NCBI GenBank assembly: GCA_949751835.1
Contig: CATKHK010000050.1
Span: forward strand, 62,001-126,000
Length of the DNA: 64,000 bases
Reading direction: 5' to 3'
From: Blepharisma japonicum
Taxonomy: Eukaryota; Ciliophora; Heterotrichea; Heterotrichida; Blepharismidae
Position 1 is the stretch's first letter. Each line of letters opens with the position of its first letter. A model generated the notes under the pieces. That model was not told the origin of the DNA and ran no database searches. It worked only from the letters and a program-made list of their open reading frames with translations. The position numbers and the translations under genes are program-made. Positions 1-12,728 of this stretch are shown here, piece after piece.

Positions 1-80
1 CTGATTTTATCGCTTTCGATATTGAGATCAGATTAATTTCAATCTTTATTTGAAAGTGCTTAGAAATATTTTTATCTAAG

Positions 81-3000
81 ATGGCTGATGATTTCAAAGT
101 ATCCGAAAATCTCCAAGATTTAGCTCAAGATGGCAGCTTAAAAGATTCTCAGTTGATATGAAGAATCTGTCAAGCTCTCCCTTCACTCCCTCAGAACCAG
201 CAACTTTCAATAATCGACCAATTATTGGATATTGCCCGATGCAAGCAATACAACCCATCCTTAATTTTATCTTTATCAATGAGGAGCCCAGTTGATAATC
301 GGAAAGAATATTTACTCAACAATCTTATAGAGCATATGATTTTTGCCGAGCCAGAAGCTCAAGAAAAATTGTCCGAGCTAATTTCTTTCTTAATTCACTC
401 AGTTGGGGCTAATCTAAGACACACACACTTTGTTTTCCAGATTTTAGCTAATAATCAGCTTGATTATAAGTCAATAACAGCTGCAATTCGAGTACTTCAA
501 GTTTTGATTTCTCCAAATAAATCATCTGAACCTTATTCCTATTTTTATTTTACAGGCCGAGGCTGTGGACTACAAATTACCCAAAAGAAGGCAACTCCTT
601 TTCCGTTTAAAAATGCAATTTCTATCTGTTTGTGGTTCAGATTGGAAAAAACATCAGAAGAAGTGTCAAGATTATTTACATTCCATTCACAAGGAAATGG
701 TGGAGTTGAAGCCTATTTTGTGGAAAATACCCTTTATTACCGCTCATTAGGAACTGATTATAATCCGCCAGGAAAAGGATCTAATGGAATAAAAATTTTT
801 GAATTTGCGACTGAGGAATGGATATTTTTAGCACTGGAAAATGAAAAACAAAAATATGGAAAAAAACAGCTTAGAGTGGCTGTTAATGGAGAAGAAATAT
901 GCAACACTACGATGGATTTTCCGAAAATAAAAGATAATGCAGAGCTCACGCTTGCTGCTATAGGTTTGAATTTTACAGGAGAAATAACAGCAACAATGGT
1001 GTTCAATGAGCTTATTTCTATGCAGAAGATGAAATTGATTTTTCAAAAATATTCAACGTGAGGACCACAAGGCCATGAATCATTAAGATCCTTATGCAGA
1101 GTTGTAGATAAAAGCTTAGGAAAAAAATTGGTGATGTTTTATCACCCTTTACACACTTATCAAAATATCGTTTATGATGGACAGAATTTTGCTGATGGAA
1201 AGCTTTTTGGGGTGTCTGGTGTCAAAGCAATAAATATTAATAGAATTTCTAATATTGGAGGAATAGGAGCATTATTACCTATATTAGAAAAAATCAAAGC
1301 AGTTCCTGACAATAATGGTGAATTACTATTAGAATGGATGATGCTGCTTATAATCTCTTTACAAGACTTGCCAGAGAACCAAAAAGAAGCCACCTCAATT
1401 AATTTTTTCAGATGTGTTGCTGAAATCCTAATTGGTTTTGATAAAAGCAGTATCAATGATACTATTATTGATATGCTTGAACAAATATACAGCATTTGTG
1501 CATTTGGCAAGCTAAAAGACCAGCTGGTAAACCATCTGCTTTGATGTGTAGAAATATGAAAGGAAACTGACCACGTAGTGCAAAATCAGCTATACAAACT
1601 TATAAGAAAATTGTACGGCAAGTCAAGCAGAGAAGGAAATAAATTTAAAGAAACAATAAAAATCCTAGATATTGTGATAGAACATTATAATTTAAAAGAA
1701 AATATTGATGAAGATACAAAGAAGCATATTTCTGACATTATATCTATAATAGAAATATGCTTGATCTCTGGAGGGGAAGAAACTGCATCTGATATTGAGC
1801 AGATTGTGTCTGTTTTATATAGCAAACCAAGCACATTTATTCAATATAACTTACTTCAGCTTTTAAAGAAACTAATTAATGAAAAAACAGAAGAAATGTT
1901 GGGAGTTTCTCCATTAATGTTTGCAAAGCACTTTGTAGAGGCAGCTGGGCTTGAGCTACTTTTATATCTAATTTCTTCATCTTCAACAGAAATCCGAGGC
2001 TACTGCTTATCAATAATATCAAGTCTTTATAATTTACCTTTAAAACAAGTACAAATTGGAAACCAAAAGGACGTTTTTACCTTCATCAGCTCAATTATTC
2101 TTCCTCATCGCAGAAGATTAAGCGAACAATTCAAGCCATGACAGCTGAGGAACAATTCAGTCCTTTCTGATATTTTTAAGACCTCTGTGAAAACCAAAGT
2201 AGACTCCTTAAACAATAAAGACTATGAAGAAGAAACTGGCATTAGACCAAGGCTTTCTCTTGACAATGCAATTATGCCTGATGATCATAGAGGAGTAAAA
2301 CCAATTCAATTTTTAAATTATGTAGAAGAAATCCATCAAGAAAGCACCCAAACTTTTTCTAATTTTATAGGAAATGAAGATTATATGGCACAGACTGAGG
2401 CGGAGCTGCCTTCAGATCTTGAAGAAAAAGAACAGACTATGTTATTTATAAGAGACCAACCAAGGCATAATTCGGCGACTGTATACGCAACAAATGACCA
2501 ATATATAGCTAGAAAAAATGAAGAGGAAGGAGTTTATTATGCAGTTTTGGAAATTATGCTGAACAAACCATTTGGCGGACAAAGTATTTTGGATGATTTT
2601 GACTACATTCAAAACAAAACTGGGCTGTTTTTATTTGAGGAAACTATTTCAAGAGGCTCTTTAGAGCTCAAGCATAGAGCTGTCCAAGATCTTTTAATGC
2701 TGACTAAATGGAATATAGAAAACGCTAATATCTTGGCACAGGATTCCGATTGGCATTATTGGCTTCTTAACCTCTTATGTGAAACCCCTGAAACTGAGGA
2801 CACAGGAGTGGCTGTTTATGACATAGGAACAAGGGCTCATAATATTGTGATGAAACAAGCTATTTTAGCTGATGATGAAGGCTGAAGACACCTTCGAAGA
2901 CTTATTTATTGATATGAAAAAAATCGAACAATTGACAATTCAAGAACCCTTATAAGATCGCTATTAGAAAAACTAATGGAGTCTCTTCAATCAATTTCTA

Positions 3001-6000
3001 TGGGCTGCAGACCATCAATTACCTCAATTCTCTGGAAGAATTTAATCAATACCAGCTATTTATTAGAAGAATTCATAATTTACTCGAAAATCAGATCTGA
3101 AGACAGCTATGGGCAGTATTTAGTGTACTGTGGCCTTGAATGGGAAGATGCTTCTATTATGGAAAAATATTTTTCTTTGTTAGACCCTATCTGGCCATCT
3201 GCTTTATTCCAAGACAATTTGATAGAGCCTGACCACATCCAGCTTCTCAGCTCTATTAAAAGAAACGATAATTTGTTTAAAACTGACATACAAATTCTCC
3301 AATGGGAACCACCAAATGATATAAAAGCCAGAGGATGGTTCATTAAAGTAGTTTTACATTTAGCAGCATCAGCATTAAAAGCAACAGCAAATAGTGAGCA
3401 AATAGATAAATGGCTTGCTGTGATTATAAAAATTGTAAAATTCATATTATTGGTATCAGAGTCAGGAAAAAAATCATTGACGAGTTCTGGGGCTAAAGCA
3501 TTTTCACAGTGTATTATTTATGTTATTGGAGTTTTAGTCAGTTACATCAATGATTTAAGAGGCCATCCAGTTACCAAAAAATTGCAAGGCAGCTGCATTG
3601 ATATTCTTAAGTTTGTATTTGCAGTATATGATATGGGAAGATCTGATTGGCCACAAGGCTTCAAAGGATTTATCAAGGCTGGATTTACGCCTGTTAGCGT
3701 TGCTGAAGAAGTTGTAGCATTTTTAGTGCAAAATGTCCCAGAATTCGAATTAATCGATGTAAATTTTAGTGGGCATTATATAGGCTTAGAAGGACTTCTA
3801 ATGAAAGAAGAATGGCGAATTGCCTTGCTTAATGCTTCTCTTCCTATTTTTGAGCTTTTTGAAAGCCGCACAAGAGCAAGCTTAATATGCCAACACAGAG
3901 AAAAAGTTGCAGAAAAACTTACAAAAGATAAAGAAAATTATTTAAAGCAATCTGAAGAAACAAATGCACAAATGCATAGATTTGTATTAAACACAGCTTC
4001 AGAAAAATCAGATGAAGTCGATAAAACTATCAGTACAATTTTAGCTCAAAGCAAAGAAAAATCGAAAAAAAGAAAAGCTGTATGAAGCAAACAGCTGAAA
4101 ATATTAACTGAATGAAGAGGTCCTTGGCAAGTTTTAAACCAAAAACTCAGTTTTGAGCCTTATCAAGCAATGGATTGTAACTTGTCGAGAAATTTTTTGA
4201 AAAAGAAATCTGACCATTATGATTTTTATTTGATAAAGCATAGGACACAGATAGCGACTCCAAATCCACAGCTTTTGAATGAAATTAATCCGAATATACT
4301 TAAAAAAGATATGACGGAAGAAGTTGATGAAGAAGATGAGGACAGGACATTTCCAGAGACTGAAGATTCGGTGTCGTTGAAGTTTTCATTTACAGCTCAT
4401 GCAGATAGTCCGCTTTTAAATACCGTTGCGAAAGAAACTGTAATACAGGTAGAAGTTGGGATAATTAAACTACTAACAATTCAGTATGGTCTTCTTCAGG
4501 TTACATATACAAAAAAAGAGCAAAAAATCAGGTTTTTGTTGGATCAGAGAATTCAAAATAAATTTTCATCACATGTAGAGCTATTTCATTATATTCCCTC
4601 GCCGAATAAACCATTGATTAAGGAATGAAATTTAGATTTATTGAGCTATATTTTTCCTAAAACTTATATTATGAGGCACACAGCTGCAGAGTTCTTTTTC
4701 AATGACGGAAGAAGCGTTCTCATTAACTTCGCTAACCAAAAAGACAGACTGAATTTTGTTACTCATGTGAAAAAAATTAGAAAAAGCGCAGTTCCAAGAC
4801 TTCAGCTATTTAAAAAGCCAAATCCAATAAAATTAGTAGCAGAAAGTGGTATGACAGAAAAATGGGTGAATTGGCACATAAGCAACTTTGAGTATTTAAT
4901 GTTTTTGAATTTCGCAGGAGGAAGGTCTTATCATGATTTAACGCAATACCCTGTATTTCCGTGGGTAATCAGTGACTATTCATCACCTGTTTTAGACCCT
5001 GAAATCTCTTTAAGAAACCTGGGCTTAAATATGGGAAGCCTAGGCAAGCCTGAGAGAACTCAATCTTTTATAGAAAGATACAACTCATTTTCTTCGAATG
5101 ACGATACTCCTTCTTTTCATTTCGGCTCACATTATAGCAACCCAGGAATTGTTCTGCAATATCTAGTCCGCTTATTCCCATATTCAGAAGGTGCAAAAGA
5201 GCTTCAAGGTGGCCATTTTGATTTGCCAGACCGTCTTTTTAATTCCATTAGTGACTCTTTTCAATCAGCTACTGAAGACATATGTGACGTCCGTGAATTA
5301 ATTCCAGAATTCTTTGTATTACCTGATTTTCTATTAAATAAAGAAGAATACCACTTTGGGACTACTCAGACAGGAAAACAAGTATGAGACGTTTTACTGC
5401 CACCATGGGCATCTGACCCATATGAGTTTATAAGGATCAATAGAGAAATTCTTGAGTCCAATGAAGTTTCTAAAAATATTCATAAGTGGATTGACTTAAT
5501 TTTTGGATTTAAACAGAGAGGAAAAGATGCAGAAGAATCTATGAACTTGTTTTATTATATGACATATGAAAATAATATTGATCTTGATAAAGTCGAAGAC
5601 CCTTCATTAAGAGCTTCAATTGAAGCCCAAGTTGTCAATTTTGGTAAGACCCCTTCACAACTATTTGTTAAGCCTCATCATATTAAAGAAGACTGTAGAA
5701 GAATCAATCCAGCTCCTACAATAGTGTCTAAAGAAAATGTAGAGCTAAAAACGTATTTTCCTTCAAATAGAAAAGCTCTATTAAGACCTGAAAATTTAAC
5801 AAGCTACTTTGATTTATCAGAAAGATCAATAATCAAAGCGAAATTCTACAAAGACAAAGATATAATAGCTATAAGAAATAATGGAAATATGGTCAGGTAT
5901 AACTGATGGCCTGCTCCTATGGGAGAATCAAAAACCCCTTTTACATGTGCCCTTAATAAAGAAGTGCAGTTCTACAAAATGAAAGAAGTAGGAGAAATTG

Positions 6001-6827
6001 AAGCATTGGATAGGTCAATAAGAGGCTTTAACGCTTCAATTGAAATCATTCAGCAAGGCAAAAATGTTATCATTGGAGGATTTTGGGATGGGAGATTGAC
6101 TATACAAAAGCATCATACAAAGGATAGCAACCATAAATGGGTACATTATTCGACTATTACTTGCACAGATGTAGATATAGATGAAAGAGTTGTTGTGACT
6201 GGAGGAAAAGATGGAGACGTCGTCGTCTGGCAGATCGATAATGATAATCTCCACCATCTATGGCATTTCTTTAATCATGATGAACAAGTCACTTTTGTCA
6301 CTATCTGCCAAGAACTCCATACCTTTGCAAGCTGCTCTCTTGACGGAACTTGCAATATTTACTCTTTAACTAAAGGCAGATTACTAAGAGTTATCAATAT
6401 TGCAAATAACGCTCCTATTTCTATAGTAAAATTCTCTACATCAGCCCCTGCTAAAGTGATTCTTTTTTCATCAGAAGAAAACATGCTTTATTCTTATGCA
6501 GTTAATGGTGCCCAACTGCACAGAAACAATGAAAGATGTAAATTTGTGAATAGCCCGATGATAGTAAAAGACATGAATTTTAGAGACTTTTTGATTTATG
6601 GAACTGAAAGTGGTGATATTGTGATCAGATATGCTGGGACTTTAGAGGTACTGAGAAGATTTACTTTATCTGGAGGAATTCCTGTGATTTCTTTGATCGC
6701 TACAAGAGATTTAAAGTTTTTACTATTCGGCTGCGCTGATGGAGAACTAGGAGTTTTAACTGACCCAGCCGCCACTTTTGCGTCGCTAGAAAAACAATGA
6801 CAGCTTAATGTTTTCAGTCTTGTATAA
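81..6827 (+). CDS. Neurobeachin-like BEACH/WD40 protein, about 2248 aa
   Basis: Large scaffold of the BEACH family, which acts in vesicle and membrane traffic. One frame stays open from position 81 to TAA at 6825-6827 when TGA is read as Trp. Domain order matches neurobeachin/LRBA: a concanavalin-like lectin domain (about residues 160-327), a DUF4704-like helical region (about 375-690), PH-BEACH (about 1415-1580), BEACH (about 1587-1870; motifs [40 protein letters not shown]), then WD40 repeats to the end. Several TGA codons fall on conserved Trp, including the one that starts WGPQG at 1059 after the lectin domain. The ATG at 81 is the first plausible start, but the frame is also open to the left window edge (no TAA/TAG from position 3), so the N-terminus may extend further. 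The next gene begins only 26 nt after the stop. Family call is firm; the exact start is not. Confidence 0.9.
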
Positions 6828-6853
6828 TTCTCTAATGATAATTTCTTTAATAA

Positions 6854-8092
6854 ATGATTCCGAGAAGATCACCTGCATGAAGTTTAAAAGGGAGAGCAAA
6901 ACCTGATAAGCCACAAAATACACCTGGGCCAGGTGCATATACAGCAACTAGTATGGTACTTGAAAAAGATCCAAGCTATAGTATCAGTAAATCTGAAAGG
7001 CCAAATTTGGTTACAACTGACATAAAGATTGGACCTGGAGCTTATAATCATTCGTCTTCTTTGTCACCTAGAAGAGTTGTATTTGGATCAGCACCGAGAG
7101 TTACAGTTCCTATTAATAATAAAAACCCTGGCCCTGGGAATTATGAAATATCTTCAAGATTTGTGGAAGGTCCGAAATATACAATGTCGCCTAGAACTAG
7201 TTTAGATGGGCCTTTAAATCCAGTCGGTCCAGGACAGTATGAATTGAAAACCTTAGAAAAGGCTCCGTCTTTTAAATTTGGTACAAAGGAGAGGGCAAGT
7301 AGCTTAGAAAATAGGAATTTAGTACCTGGGCCTGGAGCTTATAATTCACAAACTGAAGAACCTCAGAAAGCTTCTAAATTTGGCACTGAGCCACGTGCAA
7401 GTTTAGTAAGAAAAAATACTCCTGGTCCTGGAGCTTATGAAGTATCTTCCACAATCGAGAAAAAAGGGATAACAATTTCAGGGAAGCTTTCATTAGAAAC
7501 TAAAAATCAAACCCCAGGGCCTGGAAGCTATGCTATAAATAGAGCTTTAGAAAACCGATCATTTAGTGTTGGAAAATCTCAACGATTTATAAGACAAATT
7601 TCAACCCCACCTGGTCCTGGCACTTATAATGGAGGCGTTAAAGATAAAGGAAGCTCCTTTGCATTTGGCAAAGATGCTAGGAAGATTTTTAATGATACAA
7701 AAAGAGTTCCTGGTCCTGGGCAATATGATCTCAGTGATGGCTTATATAAGACTCAAGGTGTTTCCTTTAAAGGAAAAAGATCTTTGAACTTAAGCAGTGA
7801 AAATCCAGGTCCTGGAAGCTATGAGCCTAAATATATCAATGAAAAGAAAGTTGCTGTTGGGTTTGGGACATCAAAAAGAGCCTATGAAATTATGCTTAGA
7901 GAGAGTTTCCCAGGGCCAGCTACTTATATGAATCAAACAACTCGAGATACTCCAAGCTGACGATTTGGCTCTCAGCCAAGAATAAGACATCACACCAATA
8001 AAGATCCTGGCCCAGGCTCTTATGACATTCCAGAGCTATGAAACCCTTCAAAAATTTCAGGGCCAGTTTCTTCAAGTGTGCGAGTAACTTAA
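6854..8092 (+). CDS. PGP-repeat (Shippo/STOP-PGP) protein, 412 aa
   Basis: Protein built of about twelve repeats centred on Pro-Gly-Pro-Gly-x-Tyr (TPGPGAY, NPGPGNY, VPGPGQY, DPGPGSY and variants such as FPGPATY), spaced roughly 25-40 residues. This is the signature of the sperm-tail PG-rich (Shippo/ODF3/STPG) family, whose known members associate with microtubules of cilia and flagella. An axonemal or cortical microtubule role is therefore a fair inference here. The ATG at 6854 is in frame, with a TAA close upstream. Two internal TGA codons near the C-terminus (about 7958 and 8039) read as Trp carry the frame through the last repeat to TAA at 8090-8092. The stop lies only 32 nt from the stop of the convergent DHHC gene. 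Confidence 0.88.
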
Positions 8093-8124
8093 AACTGCTG
8101 TTTTTAAATAATTTATAGTTACAT

Positions 8125-8931
8125 TTATTTACTTTCTTTCTTGAAAATTGCAGACACATCGGCAGTCCTATTTCCTTCTTCATTATCGTCTTTTTGTATT
8201 TGTGGGACGACTCGCTTTGATTTAAACTTCTCTTTTCCTCTCTTTTGCAATATAAAATCATAGGTAGTCATTCCTTTCTTTTTTAATCATATATGAAACC
8301 CAATTAGATTTCCATTCAAAATAAATATCAAAATGCAGATAAACGTAAAAAAGAGAACAATGCAGACGTAAAATACCCTCATCCCGCCGGTGTTGATACC
8401 CAATCGGTCTTCAAGAGCATCTTTAGCATCGTTATTTGAAATTATATTTTGAACTATATAAATCCCTACAGAGCCTTGAATTCCTGTTAAAGCTTCTAAG
8501 CTTGCAATTAAATATGCGAAAAACGCATAGTTCTTTTTGCCTACACAATTATTAAGCCAGTTGCAATGATGATCAAATCCATCAATGCATTTATCACAAT
8601 TCCCACAATGTTTACTTTCGAATGTAACATGAGTGTTACAAACTGTACAAATTTGGTTGTATTTTTTTGCATCAAAGGGTAAGTCTCATTTTTTCGCTCT
8701 CAGCTCTTCAGCTACCACTTGGTCTAGAGGGTCGGTATATGTAGCTCTAAAACCTCAAAATAAAGTTAAAAAAAGAGCTACTGAGTAAAGAAAGGCAATT
8801 ACAGACAATGCACTTGAGTTGAAAGCTGGAATATAAAGAATATAAAACACATTTACCATTGAAAAAACGACTACTCAGGATAAGATTTGGTGGCAGCCTA
8901 AAGGTCTGCTGAACCCATTTTTCCGACGCAT
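8125..8931 (-). CDS. DHHC-type protein S-acyltransferase, 268 aa
   Basis: Integral membrane palmitoyltransferase. It shows the cysteine-rich domain at about residues 95-131: CTVC, then SKHCGNCDKC, then the catalytic DHHC in FDHHCNWLNNCVG (DHHC at residues 120-123). Two hydrophobic segments precede it (about 17-35 and 42-60) and two follow, giving the usual four-pass layout. Four of its five Trp are TGA. The start at 8931 is set by the first ATG after an in-frame TAA. The C-terminal tail after the last membrane segment is Lys-rich and short. The tail lacks ankyrin repeats or other added domains, so the substrate cannot be guessed. The family is certain, the orthology is not. Confidence 0.92.
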
Positions 8932-9140
8932 CCAGTTTTAAGTTTATATTGAATTTAATTTTAAAATAGATGGAAGAATGACTATATTCTTTTATATAAT
9001 AAGCCACTATAAAAAAGATGAGCCATTATTGTTGCAGATTCTTATAGATACTAATTTAAATTAAAATTTTGCTTATTCTAAATCTGTAATGAAAATATTA
9101 TAATTTTTTGAATAGGCAAACTATATTATTCTTTAGGTTT

Positions 9141-9611
9141 TTAATGACACGGATTTTTATCTACTAGCTCTTGAGATAAACTTTCATTCTTCAGAGGAGT
9201 GCTCGGTTCGATCATTCTAAATAAAATGTGTCCAAACGTGATACCTGTAGTAATTGCGCAGAAAACTCCAGTGCTATAAGTCATGATGGCGAGCATTAAC
9301 AGATATGCTAAAGCAACCCACAAGAAATACAAACATCCATATCCTATGTTAAAAAATATCATATTTTGCACTGTTCTTGGAGTTTTCTTTTGATAAAAAT
9401 TAGCTAATTTTAAAAGAAAATGTAAAAACTCTAACCCCATTGATGCCAAAAATAAGGCAACAATTGCGCCTGCATACTTTGTGTCATCGTCCACATGCCA
9501 ACTAGCTAGAATTTACCTATCAAAATAGAGCTTAAAATTATGGTCATTGTAAAAGGTCATCTGCATTATCATATTCATAGTCATGTTCATAGGCATATTC
9601 ATTTCGACCAT
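9141..9611 (-). CDS. Ctr-family copper transporter, 151 aa, one intron
   Basis: Small three-pass copper transporter. The N-terminus is a ladder of alternating Met (MVEMNMPMNMTMNMIMQM), the copper-capturing type of ectodomain. The second membrane segment has the MxxxM motif (MLAIM) and the third has GxxxG (GITFG), the two hallmarks of the Ctr pore. A 15-nt intron (9502-9516 on the plus strand) with an in-frame TAA separates the Met-rich exon from the membrane exon. Splicing gives DSWHVDDDTKYAGAI, which fits the Ctr pattern before the first membrane segment. A TAG lies just upstream of the chosen ATG in the same frame. Copper import across the plasma membrane or a vacuole is the expected role. 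Confidence 0.9.
9502..9516 (-). other. 15-nt intron in copper transporter gene
   Basis: Transcript sense gtaaattctagctag. Phase 2. Unspliced, it would place TAA in frame right after the Met-rich leader. Confidence 0.9.
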
Positions 9612-10037
9612 TTGCTAATTTATATTAATATGGCAAGCCATATGATTCCTAGGCAAGTTCTATAACTGATTATAAGGAATTCTTTTAACTGCCTTAATTA
9701 GTTGATTTAAATATCATATTATCTTGATAATTGCAATTTTGATATTGAGTTAAAGAGTTTTCACACTGAAACTTATGGTTTGGAGATAAAAACACCAAAA
9801 CTAATTATAAGAGCAGATAGATTATACCAAATATGGTTCTCAAATTTGACATCAAAATTAATAATTAGATAAAAATTACTTTGTTTCTTTTCTTCCATTA
9901 AATATAAGCCAAAATTACAAAATTCCTTGATGGTTATTTTTTAAAATAAAAAACATTTAGATTATTATTATTTATTTAATATCAATAGTATTTGTGTGTA
10001 TATTTTGATTACTATACAAAGATTCAGCTGCATTTAA
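9612..10037. other. Spacer without a recognisable gene (426 bp)
   Basis: AT-rich, stop-rich in all frames on both strands. It lies between the 5' end of the copper transporter and the 3' end of the MFS gene, so it must hold the former's promoter. I see no tRNA-like or repeated element in it. Confidence 0.6.
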
Positions 10038-11315
10038 TTAAATTTCATGTAAATAAGTCATTTCAACTGTTACCTCAGGATAATGTGTGCTTACATGATT
10101 CAATTTTGATGGATTAACTTTTCTAAGTGCTACATACCATAACAAAAATATGAATCCAAAAATACCCATTAGTGTACAGCTGCTTGAAAACCCAATCATA
10201 GAAACCAAAATTCCCGCAAATAAAGGGCCAAGAATTTCTCCCAGACTTATTGAGCAATTAAACACTGTAGACAAAGAATCATATAACTGAGAGCCTTCTG
10301 GGATTCCAAGATCTTCTGCAGAGTCTAAAATATATGGCAAAGGGACTATAAATCCTAAACAGCCTCCAAGCGCTATTAAGCACATCCCCAAAGCAGAAAG
10401 AATTGGCAGCTCCCATATTTGTTCTAAAGGACCTGTAATTGCTAGCCCAATAATTGCTAAAGCTACACTTATTATCATTAGCCAATTCTTTTTTGCGCTC
10501 TTTAAATAAAAACCCAAATATATGCTGCCTAATGTATAAGCAATAGTAGAAACCATAAATACATAGCCAATCTGAAGCTCAGAATATCCTTCACTCTTCA
10601 AGAATGGTCCTAAACAAGGATCAAAGAAATTATATACAATATTTGTAAATAGCCCAACCATTATATCTAAGAATATGCTTCTCTTTTTTAGCAATCCCAA
10701 ACAAGTAATTTCTTCTTTTTCTTCTATTACTGGAGTTTTGTTTTTAATATATATCAGAATCATTGGTAAAGGCAATAAATGAAGGATTGCTGACAAGGTG
10801 AAACAACCACCTGCTCCCAAAAAGTTATAACAGAATGAACCAAAGGCAGGCCCAATCATCATGCCAAAGCCAGAGAAGACTTCTAAAGTTGATATATTTT
10901 GATCTTTTGTATTGTGATAGTCGTTAACTATAATCGAAAAGCCAGCAATATAAACAGCTGAAACTCCTATACCTCCCAAAGCTCTGGATACTAGACTTAA
11001 AAATGTAAAGATTGTTAGCGAATAGTTTTGAGCTACAGTAAGAATGATCAGAGATATTGCCTAAATATAAGTTACACCAAAGACCATTCCAAGAGTTAGA
11101 ACATTTCTACGGCCAATGTATGAAAGATTTTCTCCTATTGTCGGTGAAACTAAAAAGCCGCATGCAGGCATTATCATGAAGACCAGACCTACCAATCACT
11201 CAGGCATTCCTTTATCTTGTGCAATTATGGGGTAGAATGGAGAAATCACTGTGTAAATAAGATTGATCGATAAAGTGGATAAAAAAATACTAAGTAAACA
11301 AAAATCTACCTTCAT
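10038..11315 (-). CDS. MFS transporter, SLC18B1-like, 420 aa, one intron
   Basis: Twelve-pass major facilitator carrier. After the first helix comes SPFYPIIAQDKG, then GRRNVLTLG in the loop between helices 2 and 3. The stretch TLEVFSGFGMMIGPAFGSF in helices 4-5 strongly resembles SLC18B1/vesicular amine transporters (motif C, GxxxGPxxG). The second half has a further six hydrophobic segments and ends in a short polar tail. A 15-nt intron (11061-11075) with an in-frame TAG lies in helix 3. Splicing joins MVFG to AISLIILTVAQ. By homology a proton-coupled efflux or vesicular loading of organic cations or polyamines is likely, but the substrate is not shown by the sequence. Confidence 0.85.
11061..11075 (-). 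other. 15-nt intron in MFS gene
   Basis: Transcript sense gtaacttatatttag. Phase 0, ends in an in-frame TAG if retained. Confidence 0.92.
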
Positions 11316-11419
11316 ATTAATTAGCAATTAAAAATATAATTAAGTAATTTAATATACAGAATTGCTGTGATATTTGATTCATTCTGATGAACTAGCTATT
11401 GCTATCTAGAAAAATTGAT

Positions 11420-12580
11420 TTATAAATTAAATTTGTTAAATAAATTTGAGATGGAATCTGCAATTGCTGGAGCATTTACTTGCTGATACCCTCCAGAAAG
11501 CAGCATAACTACTGGAGTTTTGTTTTTAAAAGCATGCTTAAACACAATTTCATCTCTTTGAATAATTCCTTGAGGAGTAATTTCAAGTCTTCCCAGTGGG
11601 TCTCCTTGCATGCAGTCAGTCCCAGCGTTATAAACAATAAACGAAGGTTTGAAGCTTTCAATGCAATTAGTCAACGCATTTTCCAATTTTGAACAATAAC
11701 TCTCGTCTCTATCTGACTCTGTAATATGCTCTGCAAATTTAATAGCTTTCCTTGCATAGTGGTCTCCAGGGTATATATTTGGATTGAAAAAGTCAATTAT
11801 AAACGTCTCTTCATCATTAATAAAATCTCTTTCATGTCCATTGCCTTGATGAGCATCTAGATCTATAATCATAACTCTATGAACTTTATCAGGATACCAA
11901 TACCTCATTCAATATATCAAAATTGTAATATCAGCATATATGCAAAACCCTCCTCCTGATTTACTGCTACAATGATGATATCCACCAGACAAATTAATTG
12001 CATAGCCTTTCTCAAGAGCTGCACATCCAGCTAATAAGCTTCCATAGGTTCCATAAAGCATAGGATTTAAGACTCGGAATCTTAATAATGGCGCTGGTAA
12101 AAAACAAACAGGGACTTCAACCTTAGCAGTAATTGATAAAGAGTAGCATAGCATAAGCAAATACGAAAAGGGATGAACTGCTCTTAATATGCTTCGTGGG
12201 CATTTGATAGGAATTAAATAGTTTCCTTTGATTATACCTTTTTCTTTTAAAGCATGGAAGACTTTTCCGTATTTTCTTGAGTCAAATGGATGCATTTTTT
12301 CGATCCCTCCTGCAGTGATGTTGTAACTTGGGTGATAAGCGATAGGTACAAGGTTAGAAAAGTTCAAGGAAGGAGGACGTGGAGTGGAAAATTGCGAAGT
12401 AAGCCATAAAATAAACTCTAAAAGTACAGGATAAAAGATGAAAAATCCAACTCCTGCACAGATCCAGAAAGCCACTTCATCATATCCAAAAATATCACTT
12501 TCTCCACCTGATAAGCAAATCCCATAAATTATCATAAACGCACTTCAAAGCCAGCATGCTAAATCAATCCATGCATACAT
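11420..12580 (-). CDS. Class IV (HDAC11-like) deacetylase with N-terminal membrane segments, 386 aa
   Basis: Zn-dependent deacylase of the arginase/deacetylase fold. Catalytic parts are present in order: GGYHHCSSKSGGGFCIYADI (active-site His pair about 202-203), IIDLDAHQGNGHERDF (metal ligands about 240-244), NAGTDCMQGDPLGRL (second Asp ligand about 322-327) and LSGGYQ (active-site Tyr). HDAC11 prefers long-chain fatty-acyl lysine in animals, so defatty-acylase activity is possible. Unusual: about 60 extra N-terminal residues contain two strongly hydrophobic stretches (about 5-25 and 37-58), suggesting membrane anchoring. TGA at 11909-11911 encodes Trp between ITILIY and MRYWYPD. An in-frame TAA lies just upstream of the ATG. 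Confidence 0.9.
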
Positions 12581-12728
12581 TTTAAATTACATTAATGCCA
12601 GATGGTATGATTAATGAAATCTACATTATTCTTTATTTAAACTTTTGCTTTTATAATCTAAATAAATTATTTTTACCTTCAAATTTTCTTGAAACTATAT
12701 TTTTTAAATATATGTTTTATCAAAATTC

